64,000 nucleotides of DNA, taken from Collinsella sp. TF08-11AT. GTDB taxonomy: Bacteria; Actinomycetota; Coriobacteriia; Coriobacteriales; Coriobacteriaceae. The first letter of the stretch is position 1; every line of letters begins with the position of its first letter. This document shows positions 1-9,000 of this stretch, one piece after another. The stretch spans positions 27,453 to 91,452 of the forward strand of contig NZ_QSRL01000009.1 of the NCBI RefSeq assembly GCF_003437035.1. Reading direction: 5' to 3'. The notes beneath the pieces are model-generated. The model saw only the letters and a program-made list of their open reading frames with translations, was not told the origin of the DNA and did not search any database. Both the position numbers and the translations under genes were made by a program.

Positions 1-513
1 CCAGCCGTCACCCACGAACTTCCAGTAGAGCTCGGCGGTATCGGCCCAGTTCATAACCGCACCGGTCATGGTGTAGCTCACGTAGTAGATTGCGCTGTCG
101 CCGCTCTCGTGAGGGCTGAACACCTTAATCTTTACGCCGTCGTCGGACTGTTCCACCGTGTAAACGCCGTCGTCGCCTTTATTTGCGCTGTCGACCTTGT
201 TAAACGCAGTGTCGTCTTCCTCGACGCTCAGCACATTGACGACCACCGAGCCGCCTTGCTGGTTAGAGCCTGTATTGATATCCCAATACACGCCGTTAAT
301 GTCATCGTCGAAATCGAACTGGCGTCCCTCGACAACGGTCAGCGAGCCATCGGCCTCAACCGTGGCACCGATATAGGTTTGGCTCATGGAGTAGCCGTCG
401 GCGTGCGCGACGGCAGGCAGCAGCAACAACGCAAGCGCGACGAGTGCGCAGACGGAAGCGAACCGCGCAAACAGGCGGCGCTGCCGACAGGGCTGGGCAA
501 CGGGGGCGTTCAT
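1..513 (-). CDS. DUF2207 domain surface protein, N-terminal part
   Basis: The visible 171 residues begin with a signal peptide: a basic start (RQRRLFARF), a Leu/Ala core and an AHA cleavage site near residue 40. The mature part starts with YSMSQTYIGATVEADGSLTV and continues with a VYWDINTG stretch, as in DUF2207 predicted membrane proteins, which are exported and anchored by later transmembrane segments. The gene runs off the left edge, so the C-terminal membrane and Gly-rich parts are not seen. An AAAGGATG ribosome site precedes the ATG. Function of the family is unknown. Confidence 0.75.
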   Translation of the reverse strand, partial: MNAPVAQPCRQRRLFARFASVCALVALALLLLPAVAHADGYSMSQTYIGATVEADGSLTVVEGRQFDFDDDINGVYWDINTGSNQQGGSVVVNVLSVEEDDTAFNKVDSANKGDDGVYTVEQSDDGVKIKVFSPHESGDSAIYYVSYTMTGAVMNWADTAELYWKFVGDGW

Positions 514-626
514 AGGCACATCCTTTGTCTGTGGTACCAGTAGCGTCATTGTCCCACGTTTGCGAGTTCATGTGACGAACATCTAGGTCAGCGGAGCGTC
601 AAAACGGGACAAAAGTCACGCCCGCC

Positions 627-659
627 GCCGGCACCTGGGGACGTTCCTTATCTGCCGGC
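627..659. repeat. Stem-loop with 19-nt GGGGAC loop
   Basis: A 7-bp perfect stem (GCCGGCA / TGCCGGC) encloses a 19-nt loop with GGGGAC at loop positions 4-9. The same layout, with different stem sequences, recurs at 55264-55296 and 58584-58624. It lies in the 509-base gap between the DUF2207 gene and gluQ, where I see no convincing gene. Confidence 0.6.
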
Positions 660-848
660 AATCTGGGACACTCCTTGGCATAGCCCGCTCCGGCAATAGA
701 TACCACTTCATAGCTCCATCACAGGTGTAGCGGCTTTGTGTGGGCGCGGCATGCGCTGATTGAGCCGCCAGTTGAGGGGCATAAAGCAGTTGAGCGAAAA
801 CGGTTTGCCCCTTTGCCGTCCGCTTGAGGATCATGTCCCCCTTTTCCG

Positions 849-888
849 CGGAAACCCCGGCAGTTGCGAAGAGCTGCCGGGGTTTCCG
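849..888. terminator. Strong hairpin upstream of gluQ
   Basis: A perfect 15-bp stem (849-863 with 874-888) closes a 10-nt loop. Neither side is followed by a clean T tract, so it may be a weak terminator or a repeat rather than a classical intrinsic terminator. Nothing else is recognisable between 660 and 1022. Confidence 0.45.
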
Positions 889-1022
889 TCGTTTGAGGGC
901 TAGATTGATTGACGACGATTAAGGCGCCGAGCCGGTGGTCCGGCACGCGCAACGTGTGGCCTCAGCAACTTGCAGGCCACGGCAGCGTCTCCCCCACCAC
1001 GCCCCGCGCTATACTCGTCCGC

Positions 1023-2027
1023 ATGGACATCAACGCACGCAACATAGCAACAACCGCCGCCGACGCGCCAACGACGCCGGCCGCTCCCGCGCCCGTCGTG
1101 GGGCGCTTCGCCCCGTCGCCCTCGGGCCGTATGCACCTGGGCAACGTGTTCAGCTGCCTGTGCGCATGGCTTTCGGCCCGCAGCCAGGGCGGCAGCATCG
1201 TGTTACGCATTGAGGACCTGGACGATCGCTGCAAGCGCCCGGAACTTGCCGCCCAATTGATTGACGACCTGGCCTGGCTGGGGCTGGAGTGGGACGAAGG
1301 CCCCTACTACCAGCACGACCGCCTAGACCTGTACGAGAGCGCCTTGCGCCGGCTGAAAGACGCCGGCCTCACCTATCCCTGCTTTTGCACACGCGCCGAG
1401 CTCCACGCCGCGAGTGCACCGCACGCGAGCGACGGCACGCCCATCTACCGTGGCGCCTGCCGAAGTCTTTCGGCCGAGGAGGTGGCCCGCCGCAGCGCCC
1501 TGCGCGCCCCGGCCACACGTCTGCGCGTGCCCACCGTCGACGACCTCGCAGACGACGTGATCGAATTTGTGGATCGCACGTACGGCGCCCAATGCGAAGC
1601 ACTCGCCACCGAGTGCGGCGACTTTTTGGTGCGCCGCAGCGACGGCGTGTTTGCCTATCAGCTAGCCGTGGTGGTCGACGACGCTGCCATGGGCGTCACC
1701 GAGGTCGTGCGCGGATGCGACCTGCTGGGGTCCACGCCGCGCCAGATCTATCTGCAGCACCTGTTGGGACTGCCCACGCCGCACTACGCACATATTCCGC
1801 TGCTCATGGCACCGGACGGCCGCCGCCTTTCCAAACGAGACCGCGATCTGGACCTGGGCGAACTCCGCGCCCGCTTTGGCACGCCCGAAGCGCTGCTGGG
1901 CTGGCTCGCCGGGCAAACGGGCATCGCGCCGGACACCACGCCGCGCTCTGCCGAGCGGCTGGTCGAGCACTTTAGCTGGGACGTCATCCGCGCGCACCGC
2001 GAGAACATCACCGTAATGGCCGAGTAG
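1023..2027 (+). CDS. gluQ: Glutamyl-Q tRNA(Asp) synthetase
   Basis: This 334-residue protein matches the truncated class I glutamyl-tRNA synthetase paralogue that glutamylates queuosine in the anticodon of tRNA-Asp. It has the catalytic domain only, with no anticodon-binding domain. Visible motifs are the HIGH-type MHLGN (residues 37-41), the zinc-site pattern CFC...Y..AC after residue 110, and the KMSKS-type RLSKRD near residue 290. The ATG at 1023 is preferred over an upstream TTG because the extension is unlike the family. Its length is close to the roughly 300 residues of E. coli YadB. It appears to be transcribed alone. Confidence 0.93.
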   Translation: MDINARNIATTAADAPTTPAAPAPVVGRFAPSPSGRMHLGNVFSCLCAWLSARSQGGSIVLRIEDLDDRCKRPELAAQLIDDLAWLGLEWDEGPYYQHDRLDLYESALRRLKDAGLTYPCFCTRAELHAASAPHASDGTPIYRGACRSLSAEEVARRSALRAPATRLRVPTVDDLADDVIEFVDRTYGAQCEALATECGDFLVRRSDGVFAYQLAVVVDDAAMGVTEVVRGCDLLGSTPRQIYLQHLLGLPTPHYAHIPLLMAPDGRRLSKRDRDLDLGELRARFGTPEALLGWLAGQTGIAPDTTPRSAERLVEHFSWDVIRAHRENITVMAE

Positions 2028-2082
2028 TCAAACGCCCTGCCCCCTTCACTACCCCCCCCCGACGAGTGCGTAATTCTGTATC

Positions 2083-2111
2083 TTGTTATGTACGGAATAG
2101 TTCCGTACAAT
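2083..2111 (+). promoter_or_regulatory. Toxin-antitoxin promoter with embedded operator
   Basis: A TTGTTA -35 (2083-2088) and TACAAT -10 (2106-2111) are separated by exactly 17 bp. The perfect inverted repeat GTACGGAA-tag-TTCCGTAC (2090-2108) fills the spacer and touches the -10. A repressor bound there would block polymerase, as expected for autoregulation by the ribbon-helix-helix antitoxin that follows. The predicted start lies near 2118, inside or just before the AAAGGAGG ribosome site, so the leader is very short. Confidence 0.8.
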
Positions 2112-2131
2112 GATGCAAAGGAGGTTTTACC

Positions 2132-2398
2132 ATGCCAACGATTGAGAAACAGCGCCGTATGGATCTAAGGCTGACCGAGCGTCAACGCCTTACTTACGAG
2201 CGCGCCGCGGCCTTGCGCGGGCAAACTCTCACCCAATGGGCCACGGCTCACCTTGACGAGAGCTCCGCACGTGACATCGCCGAGGCGTCAACAACCTATC
2301 TTTCTCCTGATGGTTTTGATGCATTTTGCGAAATGCTCGACTCAGCCATGCCCCAAGCCGCAAAAGCGTTGCTCGACCGTAAAGCGATTTGGGAATGA
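2132..2398 (+). CDS. DUF1778 family antitoxin (TacA-like)
   Basis: An 88-residue protein with the N-terminal ribbon-helix-helix pattern of DUF1778/TacA antitoxins (RMDLRLTERQRLTYERAAAL) and an acidic, Leu-rich tail that would wrap the toxin. These antitoxins neutralise GNAT toxins and repress their own promoter. An AAAGGAGG ribosome site sits 7 nt before the ATG. Its stop overlaps the toxin start in an ATGA junction, so the two genes are translationally coupled. The operator at 2090-2108 is the likely binding site. Confidence 0.88.
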   Translation: MPTIEKQRRMDLRLTERQRLTYERAAALRGQTLTQWATAHLDESSARDIAEASTTYLSPDGFDAFCEMLDSAMPQAAKALLDRKAIWE

Positions 2399-2868
2399 GC
2401 ACGTTTACCAAGCCCGTTCAACTCCCCGTTGGTCAAGGCATCGAGGCTTTCCACTGCGGTAATACCCTTGTAGACGGATGGGCTAAAAACAGATCAGCCT
2501 CGGCGCGAAGAAGAGGGTCGGCGGTTATATACGCATCGTATTACGACGGCGCAGTCGCCGGGTTCTATACGCTATGTACGCACTCCGTAGCTCGCGAAAA
2601 TGTTGACGGAGGATGGTTCGTTCGGAACTCCCCCTCCCAAGTTCCCGCAGTGTTGCTTGGAATGATGGGGGTTGATGAGAAATTCAAGGGGCTTGGTCTG
2701 GGAGCATCGTTGCTCAAAGATGCCATCGAAAACGCCTTGAAAATTTCTGCCCTAGCGGGAGCGCGAGCTTTGGTTGTCGATCCAGTAGATGATGAGGCGG
2801 CAGCGTTCTATGCGCATTTCGGCTTTGCAGCCCTACCCGGCACCAACCGAATGGCGTTGAAACTCTAG
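2395..2868 (+). CDS. GNAT-family toxin (TacT/AtaT type)
   Basis: This 157-residue GNAT acetyltransferase follows the antitoxin with a 4-nt overlap. The acetyl-CoA pyrophosphate loop appears as FKGLGLGASLL after a beta strand VLLGMMGVDE, and the conserved FYAHFGF near the C-terminus carries the usual Tyr. Toxins of this class acetylate the amino group of charged tRNAs and stop translation. The order antitoxin-toxin, small size and coupling fit TacAT/AtaRT modules. Which tRNA is attacked cannot be read from sequence. Confidence 0.88.
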   Translation: MSTFTKPVQLPVGQGIEAFHCGNTLVDGWAKNRSASARRRGSAVIYASYYDGAVAGFYTLCTHSVARENVDGGWFVRNSPSQVPAVLLGMMGVDEKFKGLGLGASLLKDAIENALKISALAGARALVVDPVDDEAAAFYAHFGFAALPGTNRMALKL

Positions 2869-2899
2869 ACCGCCAGCAGCATCTCCTCCAGCTCCCAGT

Positions 2900-2962
2900 A
2901 TGCCTTAAGTTACCCTACAGATAATGACTATTGCCAAAATGTAGGGTAACTACCCAAGGCAT
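2900..2962. repeat. Interrupted inverted repeat after the TA pair
   Basis: Two nested inverted repeats are present: ATGCCTT (2900-2906) with AAGGCAT (2956-2962), and GTTACCCTACA (2909-2919) with TGTAGGGTAAC (2940-2950), around a 20-nt loop. It lies between the converging toxin and phosphoesterase genes. It could be a bidirectional terminator or a small inverted-repeat element; no T tract is present. Confidence 0.5.
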
Positions 2963-2989
2963 CATACGAAGAGCTCGCTATGCCTGCCC

Positions 2990-3715
2990 CTACGCAACGT
3001 CCCAGGGCTGGAGCTCGCCGCCCAGGCGAACGATGCAGTCGTAGAGCACGGTGTGGCGCTCGGCCGGGTTGGCATCCCGATGAAAATGCCCGTAGTACCA
3101 GCGCTTGTAGTCCAAGCGATCTTCCAGCTCGTCGAAAAATGCCGTAAGCCGATCGACAGCTGGATAATTCCAGCCAGGTGCCGGATAGAGCGTGGGCGAG
3201 AGCATGCGCGTGGAGCAGGTGTGGGTGATCACGTAGTCGACCTTCCAGCCCACGCTATCGAGCTTTGCCCGCGCCTCCTCAAAGTTGCGCTCGCCCGGCA
3301 GCTCCTGCGGCCACCAGCTGGAATACGGGATGCGGTATTCCTTGTCCACACTCGTGGCGCCGCCCATGGTAAAGATCGTCGACCCACCGAGCTCAAAAAC
3401 CTCGCCGCGCGTCAGGCGCCGTATAGGCGAGGTGTCCGACAGGCGTTGCGTCAGTCCACCGTGCCACAACTCCAGGGGGCGCTCCGCCCAATGGTCGTAG
3501 CGTTCGTGGTTGCCGTCGACGAACAGCACGGTATAGGGGCGCGACTCCAGCCAGGCGATATCGGCGCATTCCTCGGCAGAAAAATCCCACGGAAAGCCAA
3601 AGTCTCCCGCGATAATCAGATAGTCGTCGCTCGTCAGACTATCCCCAAGCTCCCAGTCGCGGAGCTTTTGCATGTCGATGCCACCGTGGACATCACCCGT
3701 CACATAAACCGTCAT
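2990..3715 (-). CDS. Calcineurin-like metallophosphoesterase
   Basis: A 241-residue phosphoesterase with the full metal-ligand series: GDVHG (residues 7-11), GDFGF (37-41), GNHE near 68-71, a central TH pair and C-terminal GHFH. These residues bind the two divalent metals of the calcineurin-like fold. The substrate is unknown. It is last in a row of three related genes; its ATG overlaps the stop of the preceding gene by 4 nt. It is clearly homologous to the protein at 4399-5115 (shared VGWKVDYV.TH and GHFH/GHYH segments), which suggests local duplication. Confidence 0.85.
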   Translation of the reverse strand: MTVYVTGDVHGGIDMQKLRDWELGDSLTSDDYLIIAGDFGFPWDFSAEECADIAWLESRPYTVLFVDGNHERYDHWAERPLELWHGGLTQRLSDTSPIRRLTRGEVFELGGSTIFTMGGATSVDKEYRIPYSSWWPQELPGERNFEEARAKLDSVGWKVDYVITHTCSTRMLSPTLYPAPGWNYPAVDRLTAFFDELEDRLDYKRWYYGHFHRDANPAERHTVLYDCIVRLGGELQPWDVA

Positions 3716-4350
3716 CGGATCACCACTTCCCTCTTATAGGCTTCGAGATCGTGCTCGATCTGCTCGTCGCCCGTGGCGTTGACCCACCACGGCCATTTAA
3801 CGCAACACGCCGGCTCGTCGACCTGCGCAAACCACGACTTGAGCTCCTCCAGGCTCACCGGGGCGTAGCCGTTGGCGTCCACGCCCACGTCATAGCGCAG
3901 CAGCCCCTGCCTAAGGTTGAACGTGTTGTACGCGCCGCCGCAGCTGTGGATATGTCCGTGAAGATGCCAGCCGCCGTGCGACATGCCTTGCCAGTCGACC
4001 ATGGGATAGTGGCTCAGCACGATTTTTTGGCGGTCGATCTTGAGCACACAAATGGGCGGCTCGACGATAAAAGCATCCGCCACCGCAGGCTGCGTCCAGT
4101 CTTTGTCGTGGTTGCCAGGCAGCAGATGGACGTGCTTGCATGCAATGCTCTTACGCAGCTCGTAGGCGTCTTGCACCGTCATCTTAAAGCTGAAGTCGCC
4201 CAGAATATAAAGCTCGTCGTCCAAAGCGACCTTGCTATTAATGTTGGCGACCATGGCGTCGTTCATCTGCGCACCAGTCGACCAAGGCCTGTCGGCGAGC
4301 CGCAGCATGTTCTCGTGTCCAAAGTGGGTATCGCTGGTAAACCAGATCAT
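3712..4350 (-). CDS. Metallophosphoesterase, smaller subfamily
   Basis: A 212-residue phosphoesterase starting MIWFTSDTHFGH, with GDFSF, LPGNHD, LSHYP and HGHIH metal-ligand motifs. This pattern is typical of the short phosphoesterases often found in phage and plasmid DNA, unlike the longer GDVHG type on both sides. Its stop and the next start overlap (ATGA), so it is coupled to the gene at 2990-3715. The substrate cannot be told from sequence. Confidence 0.85.
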   Translation of the reverse strand: MIWFTSDTHFGHENMLRLADRPWSTGAQMNDAMVANINSKVALDDELYILGDFSFKMTVQDAYELRKSIACKHVHLLPGNHDKDWTQPAVADAFIVEPPICVLKIDRQKIVLSHYPMVDWQGMSHGGWHLHGHIHSCGGAYNTFNLRQGLLRYDVGVDANGYAPVSLEELKSWFAQVDEPACCVKWPWWVNATGDEQIEHDLEAYKREVVIR

Positions 4351-4398
4351 GGGAACCTCCTAACGCTGTTGCCCAGAATTTCCACTCGCCGCCCCACC

Positions 4399-5115
4399 CT
4401 ACTCATCGGTGCATCGCGCCTCAATCGGCACGATATCTTGGTAGATCAGGCGATGCTTGTCGTCGCGCCATTCATCGTCATGGTAATGGCCAAAGAACCA
4501 GGTGCGGTAGTCGAGTCGCCCGTCGAGCTCGCCCAAAAAGGCCTGCAGCGAATCGTCGTAGAACTCGCGATTGCACTCCATGCACAGCTCGTCTGCCAAA
4601 TCGACCGGCGCCTCGTGAGTCACAACATAGTCGACCTTCCAGCCCACACGATCGAGCGAGGCGCGACAGTATTCCATCTCGCTCTCACTCGGCATTTCCT
4701 CGGGCCACCACGTCTTTCCCTCCCGGCGCCACTGTTTGTCATGGCTCGCGGCGCCACCCATGGCGAGCACCGTGTTCCCCGCGATGTCGAACACCTCTCC
4801 GCGCATCAGGTGCAGCACATGCGGGCGAGCCTCGTGAACGAGGCCCCCGTTCCACTCTCGGATCGGCAGCCCCGCCAGCAGATGATAGTTCTCGTGATTG
4901 CCGTCGACAAAACACGTAGTCCAGGGCTTGGACTCAAACCAGTCGAGCCAGTATTTGTCGGTGTTTGAGCCACTCCATATAAAGCCAAAGTCGCCGGCAA
5001 CGATCACCACGTCATCGCGCGTCAGCGTACGGCCCAATGGCCAAACGCGCGACGAGAAGCGGCTCGCCCCGTACTCGGCAACACCGTGAACGTCTCCGGT
5101 AACGAAAATGGACAT
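4399..5115 (-). CDS. Calcineurin-like metallophosphoesterase
   Basis: This 238-residue protein has GDVHG at residues 7-11, GDFGF, GNHE, a central THE and C-terminal GHYH, the complete metal-binding set. It is the first gene of the three-gene leftward cluster and a close relative of the last one. The 48-nt gap to the next gene is compatible with one transcript. It may act on a nucleotide or phosphoprotein; there is no direct clue. Confidence 0.85.
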   Translation of the reverse strand: MSIFVTGDVHGVAEYGASRFSSRVWPLGRTLTRDDVVIVAGDFGFIWSGSNTDKYWLDWFESKPWTTCFVDGNHENYHLLAGLPIREWNGGLVHEARPHVLHLMRGEVFDIAGNTVLAMGGAASHDKQWRREGKTWWPEEMPSESEMEYCRASLDRVGWKVDYVVTHEAPVDLADELCMECNREFYDDSLQAFLGELDGRLDYRTWFFGHYHDDEWRDDKHRLIYQDIVPIEARCTDE

Positions 5116-5200
5116 TAAGCGGCACCTCCGTGCTGTGCGACTCTAGACAAATCGATGGCAGAAATTGCGGGTCTGCCCCGGCATCTGCATCCCTTAGGGC

Positions 5201-5440
5201 TTACCCCTCGTTCTTCCATCCAAACGGGTCAAACACCCAAAAGATCAGATCGAGCACGCCGCCGGTCATCATGGCACCGGCAAGGGCGATGATGACGTGC
5301 AGGGAACTGGCACTTCGGAGCACGTCGAATGGCCCCAGAACAGCCAGCAGCGCGATCGCTGCGCCGGCTGCGCACAGCGCGAGACACGGCCCCGCGTCCT
5401 TGACGCACTTCTTTGCGAGATGTTTGGTGTTGTCACTCAT
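5201..5440 (-). CDS. Small two-helix membrane protein
   Basis: A 79-residue protein, MSDNTKHLAKKC onward, with two hydrophobic segments (CLALCAAGAAIALLAVLGPF and VIIALAGAMMTGGVLDLIFW) separated by a short polar turn. It ends in a charged tail. The ATG at 5440 is chosen because AAGGAG lies 10 nt upstream; an upstream extension is not hydrophobic and lacks a ribosome site. I do not recognise the family. Confidence 0.6.
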   Translation of the reverse strand: MSDNTKHLAKKCVKDAGPCLALCAAGAAIALLAVLGPFDVLRSASSLHVIIALAGAMMTGGVLDLIFWVFDPFGWKNEG

Positions 5441-5593
5441 CGATATCGAACTCCTTAGAGGGTCGCTGTTCAGATGCATGCCGCCGCGACGGAGCATGAC
5501 GGCAGGTTAAGTGTCACATGTCGTGCGGACACGTTTTTAAACCCACGCGTCCGCAGGGACCCATATCCTTGCAGAGCAGCCCTGAAGAATCTC

Positions 5594-5950
5594 CTAAACC
5601 GCCGACGGGCAACATGCTGAACAGGGGATCTTTCCTCGCTTGAGCGCGGTCGCCAAAGGCACGCTTGTTCTGATGGCGTTTTGAGGAAGGTTCTTGCATC
5701 CAGCAGAGCGGTGATAAATCTTGCCGTTCTTAGTGACGATTACCTTGATTTTTGAGGTATCCACACTGCGGGGCTCGATGGGCGCGGTCGCTTCTCGATG
5801 AGCCGACGCTGTTTTCCAAGGCTTGCCTCTCGAAAAACCAGAATCGCAGAACCGATTGATATAGCTGTCGAAACATCCATCGAACAGCAGCCCCGTTGCC
5901 AGGCCCGCCATGAATCCACAGACGATCGTGGCCTCTCCCCTAATTTGCAT
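5594..5950 (-). CDS. Membrane-anchored protein with YHxxxC-CxxC domain
   Basis: This 118-residue protein has an N-terminal hydrophobic segment (TIVCGFMAGLATGLLF) and a C-terminal module reading VTKNGKIYHRSAGCKNL, then KRGKIPCSACCP. That pattern (TKxGKxYHxxxC ... PCxxC) is the small zinc-type module found at the end of many secreted Firmicute and Actinobacterial nuclease-like or competence-related proteins. Here it is alone behind an anchor. The ATG at 5950 has AAGGAGG 5 nt upstream. Role unknown. Confidence 0.7.
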   Translation of the reverse strand: MQIRGEATIVCGFMAGLATGLLFDGCFDSYINRFCDSGFSRGKPWKTASAHREATAPIEPRSVDTSKIKVIVTKNGKIYHRSAGCKNLPQNAIRTSVPLATALKRGKIPCSACCPSAV

Positions 5951-6055
5951 ATGTCCCTCCTTAATCGCTCTTAAAGAACAAGGCAGCGCGCGCCGCATGG
6001 AGCCTCATCACCCCCCACGGTACGCGCCGAAAATGGCCCGCAGTCCCTTCTGTCC

Positions 6056-9000
6056 CTAACGAATCAGCTGGCGGCGTTTATCGGACAGGAAGACACCGGC
6101 GGCTACCAGGACCGTGCCGCCGATAACGAAGGTCTCGCCCAGCAGGTCGAACGCATCGCCCGTGGCAGGCATCGCCGTCTGCTGCGTCGCAATCTCGGTT
6201 GTTGCCACCGCATGTTTGGCCTGGTACGTCACCTGCGTAGCGGTCTGAGCCTGCTCGCCATTCCCGCGTTCGGCGGCCTCTTGGCGAGCAATCTCGGCGT
6301 TGAGCTCGGCAATAGCCTGGTCGAGCTCGGCCTTGGCGGCGGTGTAGTTTGCAAGCGCCTCCAAGTATGCCGGCGCCACGGCATCCGTCGCAGCCACGGC
6401 GGCATCGAGCTCGGCCTTGGCGGTCGCGGCACGCTCGGCGGCATCGTGGGCCGCAGCGATCTTGGCGTTGAGCGCCTCGTCCGCATCGTCAGCGCTGCCA
6501 TTGACGATGGCTTCGGCAAGATTGACGCTGCGCAGGCGGGCAACCGCGGCGGCAGAGGCATCGCGGGCGGCAGTTGCATTCGCCACGGCATCGCCAGCCT
6601 CCACCACGTCGTACTCGGCATCGCTCACGGCCACCTCCGCAGCATCGAGCGCGACATCGGCAGTGGCTTTGCCCTCTGTGGCCCTGGCAAGTGCCGCAGC
6701 GGCATTCTTAAGCTGAGAGGCACGCCCGGCAGCTGCATCAGATTTTGCCTGAGCCGTTGCCACGACGGCGTCGGCATCGCTCGCAGCCTGCTGGGCCATA
6801 TCGAGCTCCGCCTGAGTGGCAGCAGCATCGATGCCTGCCTGATCGGCATCGCCTTGGGCGGCAAGAAGTTCGGCCTCCGCCACGCGCTGATTGGCACGAG
6901 CGTCTTCGAGTGCAGACGATGCCGCATCAAACGCACGCTGAGCAGCGGCGATATCGGCTGAGTATGCCGCCAGCTCATCCTGGGCCGCGGCAAGTGCATC
7001 CTGCTTTTCGTCAACACCGGTACGAGCGGCGTCCAGCGCGCGTTTGGCAGCAGCCGCCTTGCCCTTGGCAATGTCGAGCTCGCCAGACTTGGCAGCCACG
7101 GCATCCTGTGCCGCCGCAACAACGGCGTTGGCAGCGCTCAAATCGGCGCGGGCATCGCTCACGGCACGCGCGGCGGCATCAGCTACAGCTTGTTTCTGCT
7201 CCACAGCAGCCTGGGCATCAGAGGCCTTGGCAGCCGCAGTATCGACGTCAGCGGCAGCACGCTCAACCTGGGCCTGCTTTGCCGCAACGGCCTGCGATGC
7301 AACATTCACCTTGTTGCCCGCATCCTCGGCAACGCCCTGCGCCGCAGCAAGCTCCTTGCGTGCCGCGTCCACGCCCTGCTCGGGATTTGCCAGAGCGTCA
7401 CACCACGCGTTCAACGCAGCCTCATACTCTGCAACCGTCATCGGATTGAGGTTATACGGCTTGTACCATTGACCAGAATATACAAATGTCTGCGCCTGTG
7501 TACTCCCGTACAGCGTCCCTCGCGTGCAAACGCCCATGCCCGTCACGGTGTAATCGGGGTTGATCACGTTGATGTAATGGCCGACCGAGGGGCTTGATCC
7601 ACCGTGCAGTGCGGCGTAGTTATCAATCTGGGAGCTATGCGCCGTATAGAAATCGTAAGCGGCCTTTCCCGTAAGGCCCGATGCGCCCAGCGAGGCGGCG
7701 GCAGCATCAAAGATGGCCTTCTCCTGATCGACCCACTGCTTAAACGGATTGCTTCCGTAGTTCCACGCCACATTCTCGCCCACGTTAAACTGCTGAGCGT
7801 GCGCGACTTTCGTATCCGAGAAGTTCGCATCGGCAATGGCAGTCGCCATCATGGCATACGTCACCTTGAGCTCGCCTAGGCCAACGCTTGCGCGATACTC
7901 GTTGCACGCTTTGAGCCACACGACCGCCTGCTTCATATTGGTCAGGCTTGTCGCGTCGACCTCCTCGCCCACCTTGTTGTAGTTAGCGAGTTTGCAGTTG
8001 AGGATGATATTCGCCGCATCGTCGGCGCCCACACTTTTAAAGAACGCGATAGCACCCTGACGGTAATTCTCCGCCGACGCGTTCGCCGTTGCCTGAGCGG
8101 CATCGAGCTTGGCCTGGGCCTGAGCCACAGCCTGATCGGCCTGCTGCTTTTGGGCCTTCGCCTGATTGAGCGCCTTGTCTGCAGCGTCTTTCTCGTCCTT
8201 GGCTGCCGAGAGCTTGACCTGGGCGTCGGCCAACTCCGTAAGCGCGGAGGCATGATCGGCCTTGGCCTGGTCAAGGGCGGCATCGGCTGCCGTCTTGGCG
8301 GCAGCCGCGTCATCCAGCTTGGTCTGGGCATCGGTGGCAACCTGCTGCTGATTGGCAACTGCCTGCTGGGCAGTCTGCACCTCGCCCTCGACGGCAGTCG
8401 CCTCTTGCTCGGCGGCGGCAAGCTCGCCCTCGCGCTGCGCCTGCGTGGCCTTGGCGGCCGTCAGCGCCTCGGACGCAGCAGTCACCTTTGCCTTGGCGTC
8501 CTCGTACTCCGGGCCCGCAGCGCCCTGCTCGGCTCGATCCAGATCGGCCTTGGCCGCGTCATAGCTCGCCTGTGCGGCGTCCACGTCCGCATCTGCCGCG
8601 GTCTTTGCCTGCTGAGCTGCCGAAAGCTTGACCTGCGTTTCCCGCTGCTTGGCAGCGGCGGCATCGGCAGCCGCCTGGGCATCCGAGAGTTTGGCTTGCG
8701 CATCAGCGGCCTGCTGCTTTGCCTGCTCCAAATCACTCGCAGCCTGCTCTGCGGCCGCCTGAGCGGCGGCTACGGCCTCGGGCGTGGCGTCGGATGCAGC
8801 AGCCTGTGCGGTCTCAAGCGCAGACTGGGCATTGGCGGCCGCCTTCTGCGCGGCAACCAGGGCTTCGTCCTTGTCCGTCAGGTTCTTCTTGGCGGCATCG
8901 AGCGCAGCCTGAGCGTCCTCAAGCGTCTTGACATCCAAATCGGCCTTGTCCTGCGCAGCGCCCAGCTGCTTTTCCAGCCCGGCCGAGGCAGCGGAAACCG

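Noticed and set aside
616..834. Possible small protein between DUF2207 gene and gluQ
   Set aside because: The frame covers the GGGGAC hairpin, has no ribosome site and resembles no family.
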